Position numbers and translations under genes: made by a program. From positions 1 to 9,640 of the forward strand of contig CAYYBE010000019.1 in NCBI GenBank assembly GCA_964470345.1: 9,640 nt of DNA, read 5' to 3'. The DNA is from CAYYBE01 sp964470345. Lineage in GTDB: Bacteria > Babelota > Babeliae > Babelales > Babelaceae. Numbering within the stretch: position 1 is the first letter of the stretch; each line of letters opens with the position of its first letter. Below, piece after piece: positions 1 to 7,091 of this stretch. Under the pieces are notes generated by a model. That model was not told where the DNA came from and searched no databases. It saw nothing but the letters and a program-made list of their open reading frames with translations.

Positions 1-480
1 GAACCATCAAATACTGAGTTGGCAAAAGAGTTGAATATTGATGAGAAGAAGATTAAAAACATCATCAAGATTTCAAAAGAGCCAATCTCGCTTGAAGCCC
101 CGGTTGGTGATAGTGACGATGCCTTTATCAAAGACTTTATTGAAAATGAAAACGAGTTTACTCCTGTTGATACCGTTGCAAGTAACGACTTAAAAGACCG
201 TGTACGTAAGGTGTTGAAGACATTGACGCCACGGGAAGAGAAAGTTTTGAAAATGCGCTTTGGTATCGACGTTGCTTCAGAGCATACTCTTGAAGAAGTG
301 GGTAAAGATTTCGGGGTTACCCGTGAGCGTGTTCGTCAGATTGAGGTTAAGGCGCTCCGCAAACTCCGTCACCCCTCACGTAGCAAAGATCTGCAAACGT
401 TTTTTGAAGATGATGTTAAATTACAACCAGTTGATGAACATGAGCCAGAAGCGCCAGTGTCAGAAGAGGAACATGAGTAG
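1..480 (+). CDS. rpoD: Primary sigma factor RpoD (sigma-70), 3' end only
   Basis: This is the C-terminal 159 codons of the housekeeping sigma factor, which directs RNA polymerase to promoters. The frame is open from base 1, so the gene begins outside the window. The first visible residues (EPSNTELAKELNI) match sigma region 3.0. They are followed by the highly conserved EPISLEAPVGD of regions 3.1-3.2 and then an acidic linker. Region 4.1 is seen as LTPREEKVLKMRFGI, and the region 4.2 helix-turn-helix as TLEEVGKDFGVTRERVRQIE, which binds the -35 element. The protein continues about 20 residues past the usual end with an acidic tail (DEHEPEAPVSEEEHE). Such a tail is not needed for the fold and may be lineage specific. 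The stop is TAG. A membrane-protein gene starts 27 bases later with no terminator between, so co-transcription is likely. Confidence 0.96.
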   Translation, partial: EPSNTELAKELNIDEKKIKNIIKISKEPISLEAPVGDSDDAFIKDFIENENEFTPVDTVASNDLKDRVRKVLKTLTPREEKVLKMRFGIDVASEHTLEEVGKDFGVTRERVRQIEVKALRKLRHPSRSKDLQTFFEDDVKLQPVDEHEPEAPVSEEEHE

Positions 481-507
481 TAGTGTAGAGAAAGAGAGTA
501 GGGAACT

Positions 508-1779
508 ATGGTAGAAGCAATCTCGGGGGGTAGTATAACCACCTCCCTTATTATATTTGTTGTGTCATTAGCGCTCTGCGCAGTGTTTTCATTTTTGGAA
601 ACAACAATTACAGCGATTCGACTGTATAAACTTCAGGAAATTGCTCAAACAACCAGCAGTTATGCAGAGCTTTTTGCCTCGTTAGAACAGGGGCAAAACA
701 ATGTTCTAACGACAATTTTAATTGCAAATAACTTTGCCAACGTTTTAGCAGCAACTGCAGGAACCTGGCTTTCTACCAGTTTATTCTCCAAACTACCAGA
801 GTCGGTTGGTGTTCCACTTGGTATCGTGTTAACTACATTTGCAATCTTGGTGGTCGGTGAAGTTGTCCCCAAAAATATTGCAAAAATTTATGGAGACCGT
901 TTCTTTAAATCAACGCTTTGGATCACCAATATTTTATGCTATGTTTTGCACCCGGTTGTTCGCTTTTTTACGGCAATCTCTAATGCGGTCATTCGTCGCA
1001 TGGGTGGCGGTGATAAAGAAGAGGTCGTAACTTCAGAAAAAGAGATTAAATTCTTAATCGACTATATCAATAAAAAAGGGTTGCTTGAAAAAGAGAAGAC
1101 ATTAATGCTAAAAAGCATTTTTGATCTGAGTACAACGCCGGTCAAAGAGATCATGATTCCTTCGACGTCGGTTGTTTCCCTTGATATTGCAACCAATGCA
1201 GAAGACGCACTTGCTCTGTTTCGTAAGTTCCAGTTCTCTCGGGTACCGGTTTATGAAGATTCGATAGACAATGTTATTGGTATGTTGCACCTCAAAGACC
1301 TTCTGACGGTTACTTGTCATAAAACGGTTGTGCTTAAAGAGATTGTACGCCCCATTCTCTTCGTTCCTGACAGCCTTAAAGTCAGCCAATTGCTGCGAGA
1401 ATTCAAAGAGCAACATATGCACATTGCCATGGTCTTGAACGAGCATGGAGGCATTGTTGGTCTTGTTACGCTCGAAGACGTCTTAGAAGAGATTGTTGGT
1501 GAGATCAAAGATGAGTATGAGCCAACAACGGAAAAGATCGTACAGATTAAAAATGGTACCTGGCTTACTGATGCTAGTGTTGAGTTAGAACAGCTTGAAG
1601 AAGTTCTTAATATCAAATTCGAAACTGAAGGGGCTATTACGCTCAGCGGTTTCTTAACAGAACAGCTGCAGCATGTCCCTCGCAAGGGGAACAGGCTCTC
1701 GTATAAGCATTTCCAGTTTCAGGTACAACAGGCTTCCAACAAGCGGGCTCTGCAGGTACTGGTCATCCGCGAGCAGTAA
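508..1779 (+). CDS. CNNM/CorC (HlyC) family membrane protein with CBS pair
   Basis: This 423-residue inner-membrane protein is the usual length for the family. The N-terminal DUF21/CNNM transmembrane domain has hydrophobic segments at about 12-30, 66-88, 100-119 and 135-157, including the conserved GEVVPKNIAK motif at 117-126. A cytosolic CBS pair follows: CBS1 at about 211-265 (PVKEIMIPSTSVV...SRVPVYED...GMLHLKDLL) and CBS2 at about 277-338 (GIVGLVTLEDVLEEIVGEI). The end, about 345-421, is a CorC/HlyC domain (GAITLSGFLTEQL). CBS pairs in this family bind adenine nucleotides. Family members are linked to Mg2+/Co2+ export or membrane homeostasis, but the substrate here cannot be read from the sequence. 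The old 'hemolysin C' name for this family is misleading. The ATG has an AGGGA box three bases upstream and an AGAG run before it. It sits directly behind rpoD. Confidence 0.93.
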   Translation: MVEAISGGSITTSLIIFVVSLALCAVFSFLETTITAIRLYKLQEIAQTTSSYAELFASLEQGQNNVLTTILIANNFANVLAATAGTWLSTSLFSKLPESVGVPLGIVLTTFAILVVGEVVPKNIAKIYGDRFFKSTLWITNILCYVLHPVVRFFTAISNAVIRRMGGGDKEEVVTSEKEIKFLIDYINKKGLLEKEKTLMLKSIFDLSTTPVKEIMIPSTSVVSLDIATNAEDALALFRKFQFSRVPVYEDSIDNVIGMLHLKDLLTVTCHKTVVLKEIVRPILFVPDSLKVSQLLREFKEQHMHIAMVLNEHGGIVGLVTLEDVLEEIVGEIKDEYEPTTEKIVQIKNGTWLTDASVELEQLEEVLNIKFETEGAITLSGFLTEQLQHVPRKGNRLSYKHFQFQVQQASNKRALQVLVIREQ

Positions 1780-1812
1780 ACAACTTTATTTTTTAACGTG
1801 GCGCTATAAAGA

Positions 1813-1840
1813 AAGATACCAGGGATAGCCCTGATATCTT
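1813..1840. terminator. Hairpin between convergent genes, probable terminator
   Basis: Two 12-base arms (AAGATACCAGGG and CCCTGATATCTT) pair with one mismatch around a four-base loop, ATAG. The hairpin lies 33 bases after the CNNM/CorC stop and 76 bases beyond the stop of the opposing gene. Read on the minus strand, the stem is followed by a T-rich run (TTTCTTTAT), so the hairpin best fits termination of the leftward gene. On the plus strand no U-tract follows directly, so termination in that direction is less certain. Confidence 0.6.
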
Positions 1841-1916
1841 CCTACAACCCGTCGTTCTAGCTTTCTTTTAATTCTAGGTAACGTTCTCTTTTAATTTTGT
1901 CCAGGTACTGTAGTGA

Positions 1917-2639
1917 CTAGTCTTCTACAGGTTCGACCACAATGTTTGGAGATGGCAGTGCCTCCGGTGCTCTTTGTTGTTGACCAGAAAGGCGTGAAAT
2001 AGTTTGGTGGTCTTGGAGCTGTACTTTTGCCAAGAATATGATTTGTTGTTGCAGATTGTTCATTCGTTGATCAACCTGCGCGAATTTATGCTTGGTTGTT
2101 CGTTTGAAGCGGCGTAAATCGGTTTCGACAGCGGTTATTTTGTACGTGATAGTGCTGAATTCTGCCACAGGATAATTTGGAATAGTAACGTTTACCGTTG
2201 GCTGCGTTCCTTGTGTCGTAGGAAAGACTGTTGATGTTGTAACAGCTGATTGCTGGCATGGGGTGAGGGGGAAGAACCAACGATATAGTTTTCTTGTCCC
2301 ATCTCCCAATTCTGTAGTTCCGATCCCAAGAAGGAGACCTACAATAACTTTAGCTCCTATGGTGGGTAATGCAACGGGAGCAAAGGCAATGAAAACACCT
2401 GATGTGGTGAGGATCGCAACCCCTTTGATTATACCTATCTGATGTTGTTGTAAAAAGTTTTCGGCATTTGCTTGAGCTTGACTTTGCGCCGCTTGAAGCG
2501 CTGCTTGCCCTGCGGCTTGAGCCACTTGTTGAGGGATTGCTTGGGCAGCATAGGAAAGGCCTGTTCGCTCTGTACAGAGTGTTATGAGAAGAAATACTTT
2601 GACAGCACCCTTGCAAGATGAAAACGCTGTACAGTTCAT
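1917..2639 (-). CDS. Exported orphan protein: paired hydrophobic segments and helical tail
   Basis: I do not recognise this 240-residue protein. Residues 1-32 resemble a signal peptide (lysines at 10 and 14, then a hydrophobic core ending SYAAQA), although the leader is long and contains cysteines. Residues 31-65 are extremely Ala/Gln-rich (QAAGQAALQAAQSQAQANA). Residues 68-109 form two hydrophobic segments broken at a proline, rich in Gly and Ala (VFIAFAPVALPTIG; VGLLLGIG). A Thr/Pro-rich stretch follows. Residues 165-220 have a heptad-like pattern of Val/Leu/Ile with Gln and Arg, suggesting a coiled coil. The end is proline-rich (SPNIVVEPVED). The ATG has a GGGGGT box two bases upstream, and an extended -10 promoter lies further upstream. 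The frame stays open for 19 codons past the TAG. It may be a membrane-anchored envelope protein or an exported effector; function is unknown. Confidence 0.75.
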   Translation of the reverse strand: MNCTAFSSCKGAVKVFLLITLCTERTGLSYAAQAIPQQVAQAAGQAALQAAQSQAQANAENFLQQHQIGIIKGVAILTTSGVFIAFAPVALPTIGAKVIVGLLLGIGTTELGDGTRKLYRWFFPLTPCQQSAVTTSTVFPTTQGTQPTVNVTIPNYPVAEFSTITYKITAVETDLRRFKRTTKHKFAQVDQRMNNLQQQIIFLAKVQLQDHQTISRLSGQQQRAPEALPSPNIVVEPVED

Positions 2640-2692
2640 AAACCCCCTTTATAAATTTGTACATTAAGCCTATATCTAAATTCTCTATTAGA

Positions 2693-2701
2693 ATTATATC
2701 A
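2693..2701 (-). promoter_or_regulatory. Extended -10 promoter of the leftward exported-protein gene
   Basis: On the minus strand the sequence reads TGATATAAT, a perfect TATAAT with the TGn extension typical of extended -10 promoters. It would start transcription around 2686, giving a leader of about 46 bases before the ATG at 2639. The corresponding -35 region is only a T-rich run (TTTCTT), which is acceptable for an extended -10 promoter. Plus-strand matches for the divergent gene in this 185-base gap are weak. The best is TGC-TATAGC at 2773-2781, without a good -35. Confidence 0.55.
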
Positions 2702-2812
2702 TTTAAAATTTCGAAAAGAAAAGAGTTGATAGAATTTCTTTTTCAAAACTCTCCACGTAAGAGGCTGAAATGTGCTATAGCTAAGAGAGAAGGGGACATC
2801 TTTTCGCAATAT

Positions 2813-2824
2813 AAGGGGGAAGGG
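2813..2824 (+). promoter_or_regulatory. Purine-rich ribosome binding site that decides the start
   Basis: The run AAGGGGGAAGGG ends directly before the ATG at 2825. It supports that ATG over the in-frame TTG 168 bases upstream, because the signal peptide begins exactly here. Confidence 0.7.
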
Positions 2825-4351
2825 ATGAAGCGATCGATAATCGTTTTAGTGTTTATTGGGTATTTGATACAATCCAGTCTACTTGATGCTGCCAGTGCAG
2901 TTCATGCTCAACTGTCGACTGAATCAGCGCATGAACAAAATCTTGGTACGTCGCAAGTTGCAGGAGCGCAACAAAAAACTTCTGTACAATTTACTCCTAT
3001 GATGCAGGGCTTCTTGCCGGCACTTTTAAAGAAATATGAGGAAAATGCTTTGTTGCAAAAAGCGAGTGAGGTAAGGGTGACCGAGCAAAATCTTGTTGCC
3101 GTTGTGAATGCAGAAAAGCTCCGTCTTTGGGATCCGATACATAAAGTATTTCTTGATTCAGGAATGGGGGAAGATTTTTGTGCGGGGTGCTCTGTTATTG
3201 ATGATCAACATTTGGTTGTGAATTCAGGTGGACAAGCGTTGCTTCTTGTCGATATTGCTCGCGGGCTTAGTCAGAATTTTGATTTTCCCGACAATGGTCA
3301 GATTCTTTCGGTTGCGACTGCTTCCAAGGGGACAGCGGTTGTTTTTGCAGGGATTGCCCCTTCAAATAATAGTATTGTCGTGGTTCGATATCCAGACAAA
3401 GACGTTGCTTGGACCTCTCCGGTTGGTCCAATTTCATTGCTTACCAGTGATGGTAAAGATACATTTGCTATAGGAAATTTCAGTAGTAATTTGGTTGTTA
3501 TTTTAAGTCGTGAAGGTGTTCATAAAGTAACGGTTCCAGAGTTGCCTCGGGTACTTGCGCTTGATGAGCAGCATAATTTATATATTGGAACTGCAACGGG
3601 AAATATTCACGTGAGTGATTCAAAGCGGCAATGGGTGTCATTTAACTCGGGAAATAAGCCGGTACAATTTCTCGCCGTCTATTCTCATGTTGTTATGGTG
3701 GTGCATGAGGGCGATGGGTTGCTTAAGGTCTTTGCGCGTGAAGAATTTTTGGAGCCTTCTCCTGAAGAAGAAAGAGCTCCGTCGGCTCCACTCTATTCAA
3801 TCCCTTTATCTCCGTCACCCTTGAGACAAATTTCAGTGAATAAAAAGGGTACAATTGCATGCATTACCAAATTAGGAAAAATACGGGTGCTTGCCATTGA
3901 TTATGAAAAAGCGGGTGAGCTTTCAGCAATCTCTGAAAATCAGCTCCAGCTTTTAAATGATTTGATTGAAGAATCGCAAAATCATGGCTATCCAGATCCA
4001 ACCCGTTCAGCAATCAAGAGGGATTTGTCTTTGATTCCGGCGTCGTTTAAAGCTAACCTCCAGGAGATCTATCCACCCCAAGCGACAAATTCTGGGCAAC
4101 GGGCAATGTCAGGGCAATCGCTAACGATGAGAGAAAAAATTGAATTTGTTTGCAAGAAATGTTTCTACAAGACTCAGTCTTTTGTGCGGGAACATCAACA
4201 GCTCGTTTTAGGGTCATTGGCCTCTATTGCGTATCTTGTGCTCTTTCATCGACAAGAACTTCGAAATCTCTCGTTGCGCTGTTCCTCAAGAATACATAAG
4301 TTTTTTAGAAAAAATTCTTATCAGTTAGGGCCATTGGTTCTACGATGGTGA
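2825..4351 (+). CDS. Exported beta-propeller-like protein with C-terminal membrane anchor
   Basis: I recognise the fold type but not the family. The start is the ATG after a strong ribosome binding site. It gives 508 residues opening with a clear signal peptide (MKRSIIVLVFIGYL..., cleavage near DAASA or VHA). Residues about 80-360 show repeating short beta strands with WD40/PQQ-like features: VVNAEKLRLWDP, LLVDIARG, ALDEQHNLYIGTATGNIHV, LLKVFAREEF and GKIRVLAID. This suggests a degenerate beta-propeller of roughly six or seven blades, usually a protein-binding scaffold. An acidic and proline-rich insert (about 308-330) interrupts it. Residues 370-455 look helical and contain CKKC at 443-446. 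One transmembrane helix lies at about 458-475, followed by a basic tail (HKFFRKN). The predicted topology is a propeller outside the inner membrane with the tail in the cytosol. An upstream TTG in frame would add 56 basic residues and bury the signal peptide, so I reject it. Confidence 0.83.
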   Translation: MKRSIIVLVFIGYLIQSSLLDAASAVHAQLSTESAHEQNLGTSQVAGAQQKTSVQFTPMMQGFLPALLKKYEENALLQKASEVRVTEQNLVAVVNAEKLRLWDPIHKVFLDSGMGEDFCAGCSVIDDQHLVVNSGGQALLLVDIARGLSQNFDFPDNGQILSVATASKGTAVVFAGIAPSNNSIVVVRYPDKDVAWTSPVGPISLLTSDGKDTFAIGNFSSNLVVILSREGVHKVTVPELPRVLALDEQHNLYIGTATGNIHVSDSKRQWVSFNSGNKPVQFLAVYSHVVMVVHEGDGLLKVFAREEFLEPSPEEERAPSAPLYSIPLSPSPLRQISVNKKGTIACITKLGKIRVLAIDYEKAGELSAISENQLQLLNDLIEESQNHGYPDPTRSAIKRDLSLIPASFKANLQEIYPPQATNSGQRAMSGQSLTMREKIEFVCKKCFYKTQSFVREHQQLVLGSLASIAYLVLFHRQELRNLSLRCSSRIHKFFRKNSYQLGPLVLRW

Positions 4352-4486
4352 TAGAAGATTTGCCAAAGATTAACCCCTAAACCATTTTATCTCGATTTAG
4401 TTTTCATTACCTTATATTCTGCTGCCTTTGACTCTGTCAGTTATGTTGGTACTCTTAAAATAATACCTGACTGGTGATGGCTTCTA

Positions 4487-4515
4487 TTGGAAGCGATTAT
4501 TGTTTCAAATAGAGT
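4487..4515 (+). promoter_or_regulatory. Possible sigma-70 promoter before the four-segment membrane protein
   Basis: TTGGAA at 4487-4492 and TAGAGT at 4510-4515 are each four of six matches to the -35 and -10 consensus, with ideal 17-base spacing. Transcription would begin near 4522, leaving a leader of about 20 bases before the ATG at 4543. TTGGAA overlaps the right arm of a small GCTTC/GAAGC inverted repeat (4480-4494). The rest of the 191-base gap after the propeller gene contains no recognisable gene or strong terminator. Confidence 0.35.
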
Positions 4516-4542
4516 ATTTGATCGAAGTTGAAAGATAAGTAC

Positions 4543-5835
4543 ATGAAAAGGTTGCATCTTTTTGTCTTTTTTGTTCAGTTAGTCTCCCAGATAGATGCGA
4601 GTCAAGCTCAGGCGCAAGTTGTGCACATACAACGTCAGCAGGAGCAGGTTATTCCCTGGACAACTCATGTCGATGGGAATGGCATTTATAACGAACTCTA
4701 TGCATATTCAGACCGCTTGCAAGATCAACAACGTCTTAAGGGGCAGTTAGATTCCCTTGTTCGAGCAGGGCGTGTTTTGGCCAGAGGCTTTCCTAAGGAA
4801 GACCTTGCAGATGAAAGTAGCGTGCACGAGTCTATTTCAGCTGAGGAGTGGAATCAACTAAGAATTCGATATAGTGATGGAATGTTAGTTGCTCTCGTGA
4901 TAACGAGAAATGTCTCAGGGCAGCAAGCGCTTAGTTTATATTGGGGACATAGTTTTAATAATTTTCTTGTTAGTCAGCAAGGATTGCGACGTGACCCTTT
5001 GTCTCGAGGCGTAATTAGACTCGATGACGTCCATTTTTTTGAATGTAATATGGGGCATGAAAAGTTCGAGTATCTCTGCTCGTTGCGTGCGCTTGGTTCT
5101 TCCGATGAGTGGGGTACCTCATTGAGAGAAAAATTTGCTGTAAATCTTGGTGGACGGAGCAATGAGGATGCGGTGCAGTATCTACATCTTTATGAGCAAT
5201 CGCGTGCTAATTATGAAGATGGTGCACCTATTGCAAGAGCTTTGGAACGTGGCCTTGGTGATGAGCCTCGCCGGGAGGCTGGGGTAGTACCTCCAGTAAT
5301 ACTTCCCCCTGCAGTTCCCATTTATAGACCTGCACTAGCTCCCTCTGCGACTATAGTGCAAAATCCAGCCGATTCACAGGATAGTAAAGAAGTTCTTATG
5401 TGGTCTATCCGCATAACATTGCCTATAGTTCTTGCTTTGTCCCATGGGCTCTTAAATAATTTTCTTGCCCGTCGTGCTGGCTTAGGGGTTAAACGTTGGT
5501 TCTTTTATGAGGCACCTAACAATGAATGGCAAGCTGGATCGATAGCGGTTATTGCCCATATGCTTCTTTGTAAAAATATTATTAAAAATTTAAAGCTGGA
5601 TTTTCCTGGTGGTAATGGGGCAGCAATGAGAGCCCCTCAACATATCATATCCTTAACTATATGGTCAGCCTATTGCTTAATTGCGGGAAGTATGCAAAAC
5701 ATTGGAGAGACAGTGCCATTGCTAGGATATAAAGGATTTCGTCGAAATACATATATTGGTGAATCTAATTTACTTACGGTTGCTGGTTTTGGTCTTTTTG
5801 CAGCAGGTGGCTGGATTGGATTGTTTTTCCTTTGA
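4543..5835 (+). CDS. Exported orphan with about four C-terminal membrane segments
   Basis: I do not recognise this 430-residue protein. It begins with a signal peptide (MKRLHLFVFFVQLVSQIDASQA) and a Gln-rich mature start. Residues about 35-240 form a mixed alpha/beta soluble region without familiar motifs (SLYWGHSFNNFLVSQQG; HFFECNMGHEKFEYLC). A proline-rich linker at 249-268 (PPVILPPAVPIYRPALAP) leads to a membrane part with hydrophobic segments at about 285-304, 331-348, 367-385 and 408-430. The last segment ends the protein (GGWIGLFFL). The chosen start is the ATG; a TTG 15 bases upstream is in frame but would put acidic and basic residues before the signal peptide. The Shine-Dalgarno is weak (GAAAG or AAG). 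The stop is TGA. The layout resembles the neighbouring propeller protein: soluble part first, membrane part last. Function is unknown. Confidence 0.83.
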   Translation: MKRLHLFVFFVQLVSQIDASQAQAQVVHIQRQQEQVIPWTTHVDGNGIYNELYAYSDRLQDQQRLKGQLDSLVRAGRVLARGFPKEDLADESSVHESISAEEWNQLRIRYSDGMLVALVITRNVSGQQALSLYWGHSFNNFLVSQQGLRRDPLSRGVIRLDDVHFFECNMGHEKFEYLCSLRALGSSDEWGTSLREKFAVNLGGRSNEDAVQYLHLYEQSRANYEDGAPIARALERGLGDEPRREAGVVPPVILPPAVPIYRPALAPSATIVQNPADSQDSKEVLMWSIRITLPIVLALSHGLLNNFLARRAGLGVKRWFFYEAPNNEWQAGSIAVIAHMLLCKNIIKNLKLDFPGGNGAAMRAPQHIISLTIWSAYCLIAGSMQNIGETVPLLGYKGFRRNTYIGESNLLTVAGFGLFAAGGWIGLFFL

Positions 5836-5893
5836 AGGCTAGCTAACTTTCTTGGTCTTTTGCTTCTTAAAATTATTTTCTTTTTCTTGCATT

Positions 5894-5911
5894 TATAAAA
5901 TCTTTTATAGT
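5894..5911 (+). promoter_or_regulatory. A/T inverted repeat overlapping a likely -10 box
   Basis: TATAAAA-TC-TTTTATA (5894-5909) is a perfect seven-base inverted repeat. Its right arm overlaps TATAGT (5906-5911), a five-of-six match to the -10 consensus. The -35 side is only a T-rich run near 5881-5888. This could be the promoter of the downstream two-gene unit, with the repeat acting as a binding site or merely an A/T-rich coincidence. The leader would be about 40 bases. Confidence 0.35.
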
Positions 5912-5944
5912 ATCGTTGCCTTCAGAATATCAAATTTTGTTTTG

Positions 5945-5953
5945 AAGGAGAGG
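5945..5953 (+). promoter_or_regulatory. Strong ribosome binding site before a GTG start
   Basis: AAGGAGAGG lies two bases before GTG at 5956, with its AAGGAG core five bases from it. It supports GTG initiation, because the signal peptide begins at this codon and no ATG is near. Confidence 0.7.
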
Positions 5954-5955
5954 AA

Positions 5956-7056
5956 GTGAAGAAGATTTTATTGTCGGGAGTACTGTTATTGGTGGTTGCA
6001 AGTATCCACTCTGCGCAATTAAGCAGTTCGGCAAACCAGATAATGTCACAAAAACTTAATGATCTGATGGGCACAAAGTACACACTGCTTTCCGAGCATG
6101 AAATCTTTGCATTTTTTGAAGTGTCAGCAACTAAAATAAACGAGTTAAAAAACAAGCTAAAAGCTGGAGTTAACGAGAGCCTTAAGCGTTTTGGAAGTCC
6201 TAAAAATGGTGAGGCGGCGATAGGTTATTGTATTGTGTCTGGAAATGATTCAAAGGAATTTATTGTGCAATCCAGTGCAAACCCTGTTGATCCGCTGCCT
6301 AAAGTAGATGATGGAGATATTTTATTAGTTGGTTGTTCAAATGATTCGATTCAGTTTGTTGTTAATGGGAAGAATGGGGAATTATATAAACAATTTAGGA
6401 AAACGGGTAGTTCGCGATCAAATTTATTGAGAAAATTGTTGGCGAACTTTAGAAAATCTAGGACATCTCAGTTTTCCGTTGCGGAGCAAGCAACCTTTAA
6501 TGCATTGCCTGATTCAATAAAAAAGAATCTTCGCCTCGGTTTTACTATCCCTGTTAGTACAAGTGAACAGTCCGCCAATCTGCAAGTAAGTACCTCTTCG
6601 ATTTTATCCCAATCAGTTCCGTCGATTACAAGTCAAAGTCAACCAGCTGCCAGTGCAGAACAGCTAGAATTGGTTCGCATAGCAGCGCTTACGGAATTGG
6701 CAAAACAGAATCAGCAATCGGTGAAGCAAGAAGTAGAGCAAAGATCTTCAAGTGGCCAGCAGATAGGGCCAAATCTTGTAGTGACCCCGCGCGAGCAGGC
6801 TTTGCCAAAACAGGAAGAACCTCAAAGGAAGCAAGCACAGGTAGAAGCTACTGCGCAAGAAGGTTGGAAATGGAAATGGGGCAAAAGAGTGGCTATTGGG
6901 GGCGCTCTTGTTGGGACAGTGGTGGTTTGCTCCGCCGGTGGTCCCGTAGCAGCTTTGGTTGGTGCTAAAACTTTGGCCATTAAATATGGTCTAATAAAAG
7001 CGGTTCCAATCGTCGCCAAGGCAGCTTGGTGGAAATTGGGTCTCTTGGGCCTTTGA
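5956..7056 (+). CDS. Exported orphan ending in a Gly/Ala-rich double hydrophobic segment
   Basis: I do not recognise this 366-residue protein. GTG is the start, with a strong ribosome binding site and an immediate signal peptide (residues 1-20, KKILLSGVLLLVVASIHSA). A compact domain of mixed strands and helices covers about 28-200 (ICIV-type strands around 88-105 and 121-137). It is followed by a Ser/Gln-rich low-complexity linker (201-300) containing a short helical stretch, EQLELVRIAALTELAKQ. The C-terminus is striking. A Trp/Lys cluster at 304-310 (WKWKWGK) precedes GGALVGTVVV...GGPVAALVGAK, a glycine-zipper-like segment at 312-338, and a second hydrophobic, Lys-dotted segment at 340-366 (KAAWWKLGLLGL). 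This could insert into a membrane or form an oligomer. Only 35 bases separate it from the next gene, so the two probably form an operon. Function is unknown. Confidence 0.83.
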   Translation: MKKILLSGVLLLVVASIHSAQLSSSANQIMSQKLNDLMGTKYTLLSEHEIFAFFEVSATKINELKNKLKAGVNESLKRFGSPKNGEAAIGYCIVSGNDSKEFIVQSSANPVDPLPKVDDGDILLVGCSNDSIQFVVNGKNGELYKQFRKTGSSRSNLLRKLLANFRKSRTSQFSVAEQATFNALPDSIKKNLRLGFTIPVSTSEQSANLQVSTSSILSQSVPSITSQSQPAASAEQLELVRIAALTELAKQNQQSVKQEVEQRSSSGQQIGPNLVVTPREQALPKQEEPQRKQAQVEATAQEGWKWKWGKRVAIGGALVGTVVVCSAGGPVAALVGAKTLAIKYGLIKAVPIVAKAAWWKLGLLGL

Positions 7057-7091
7057 TGTTTTAAAAATACTTTACTAGGGAAGAGTTTTTA

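Noticed and set aside
2657..2824. In-frame TTG extension of the propeller gene adding 56 N-terminal residues
   Set aside because: It would bury a clear signal peptide behind a basic stretch and starts without a good ribosome binding site. The ATG at 2825 has a strong one.
4528..4542. TTG start five codons before the ATG of the four-segment protein
   Set aside because: The added residues (KDKY) disturb the signal-peptide N-terminus, and the ATG directly begins MKRLHLFVFF.
2886..6660. Shared 13-base string GCTGCCAGTGCAG in two exported-protein genes
   Set aside because: It encodes AASA in unrelated contexts and the flanks do not align, so it is best explained by codon and residue bias.
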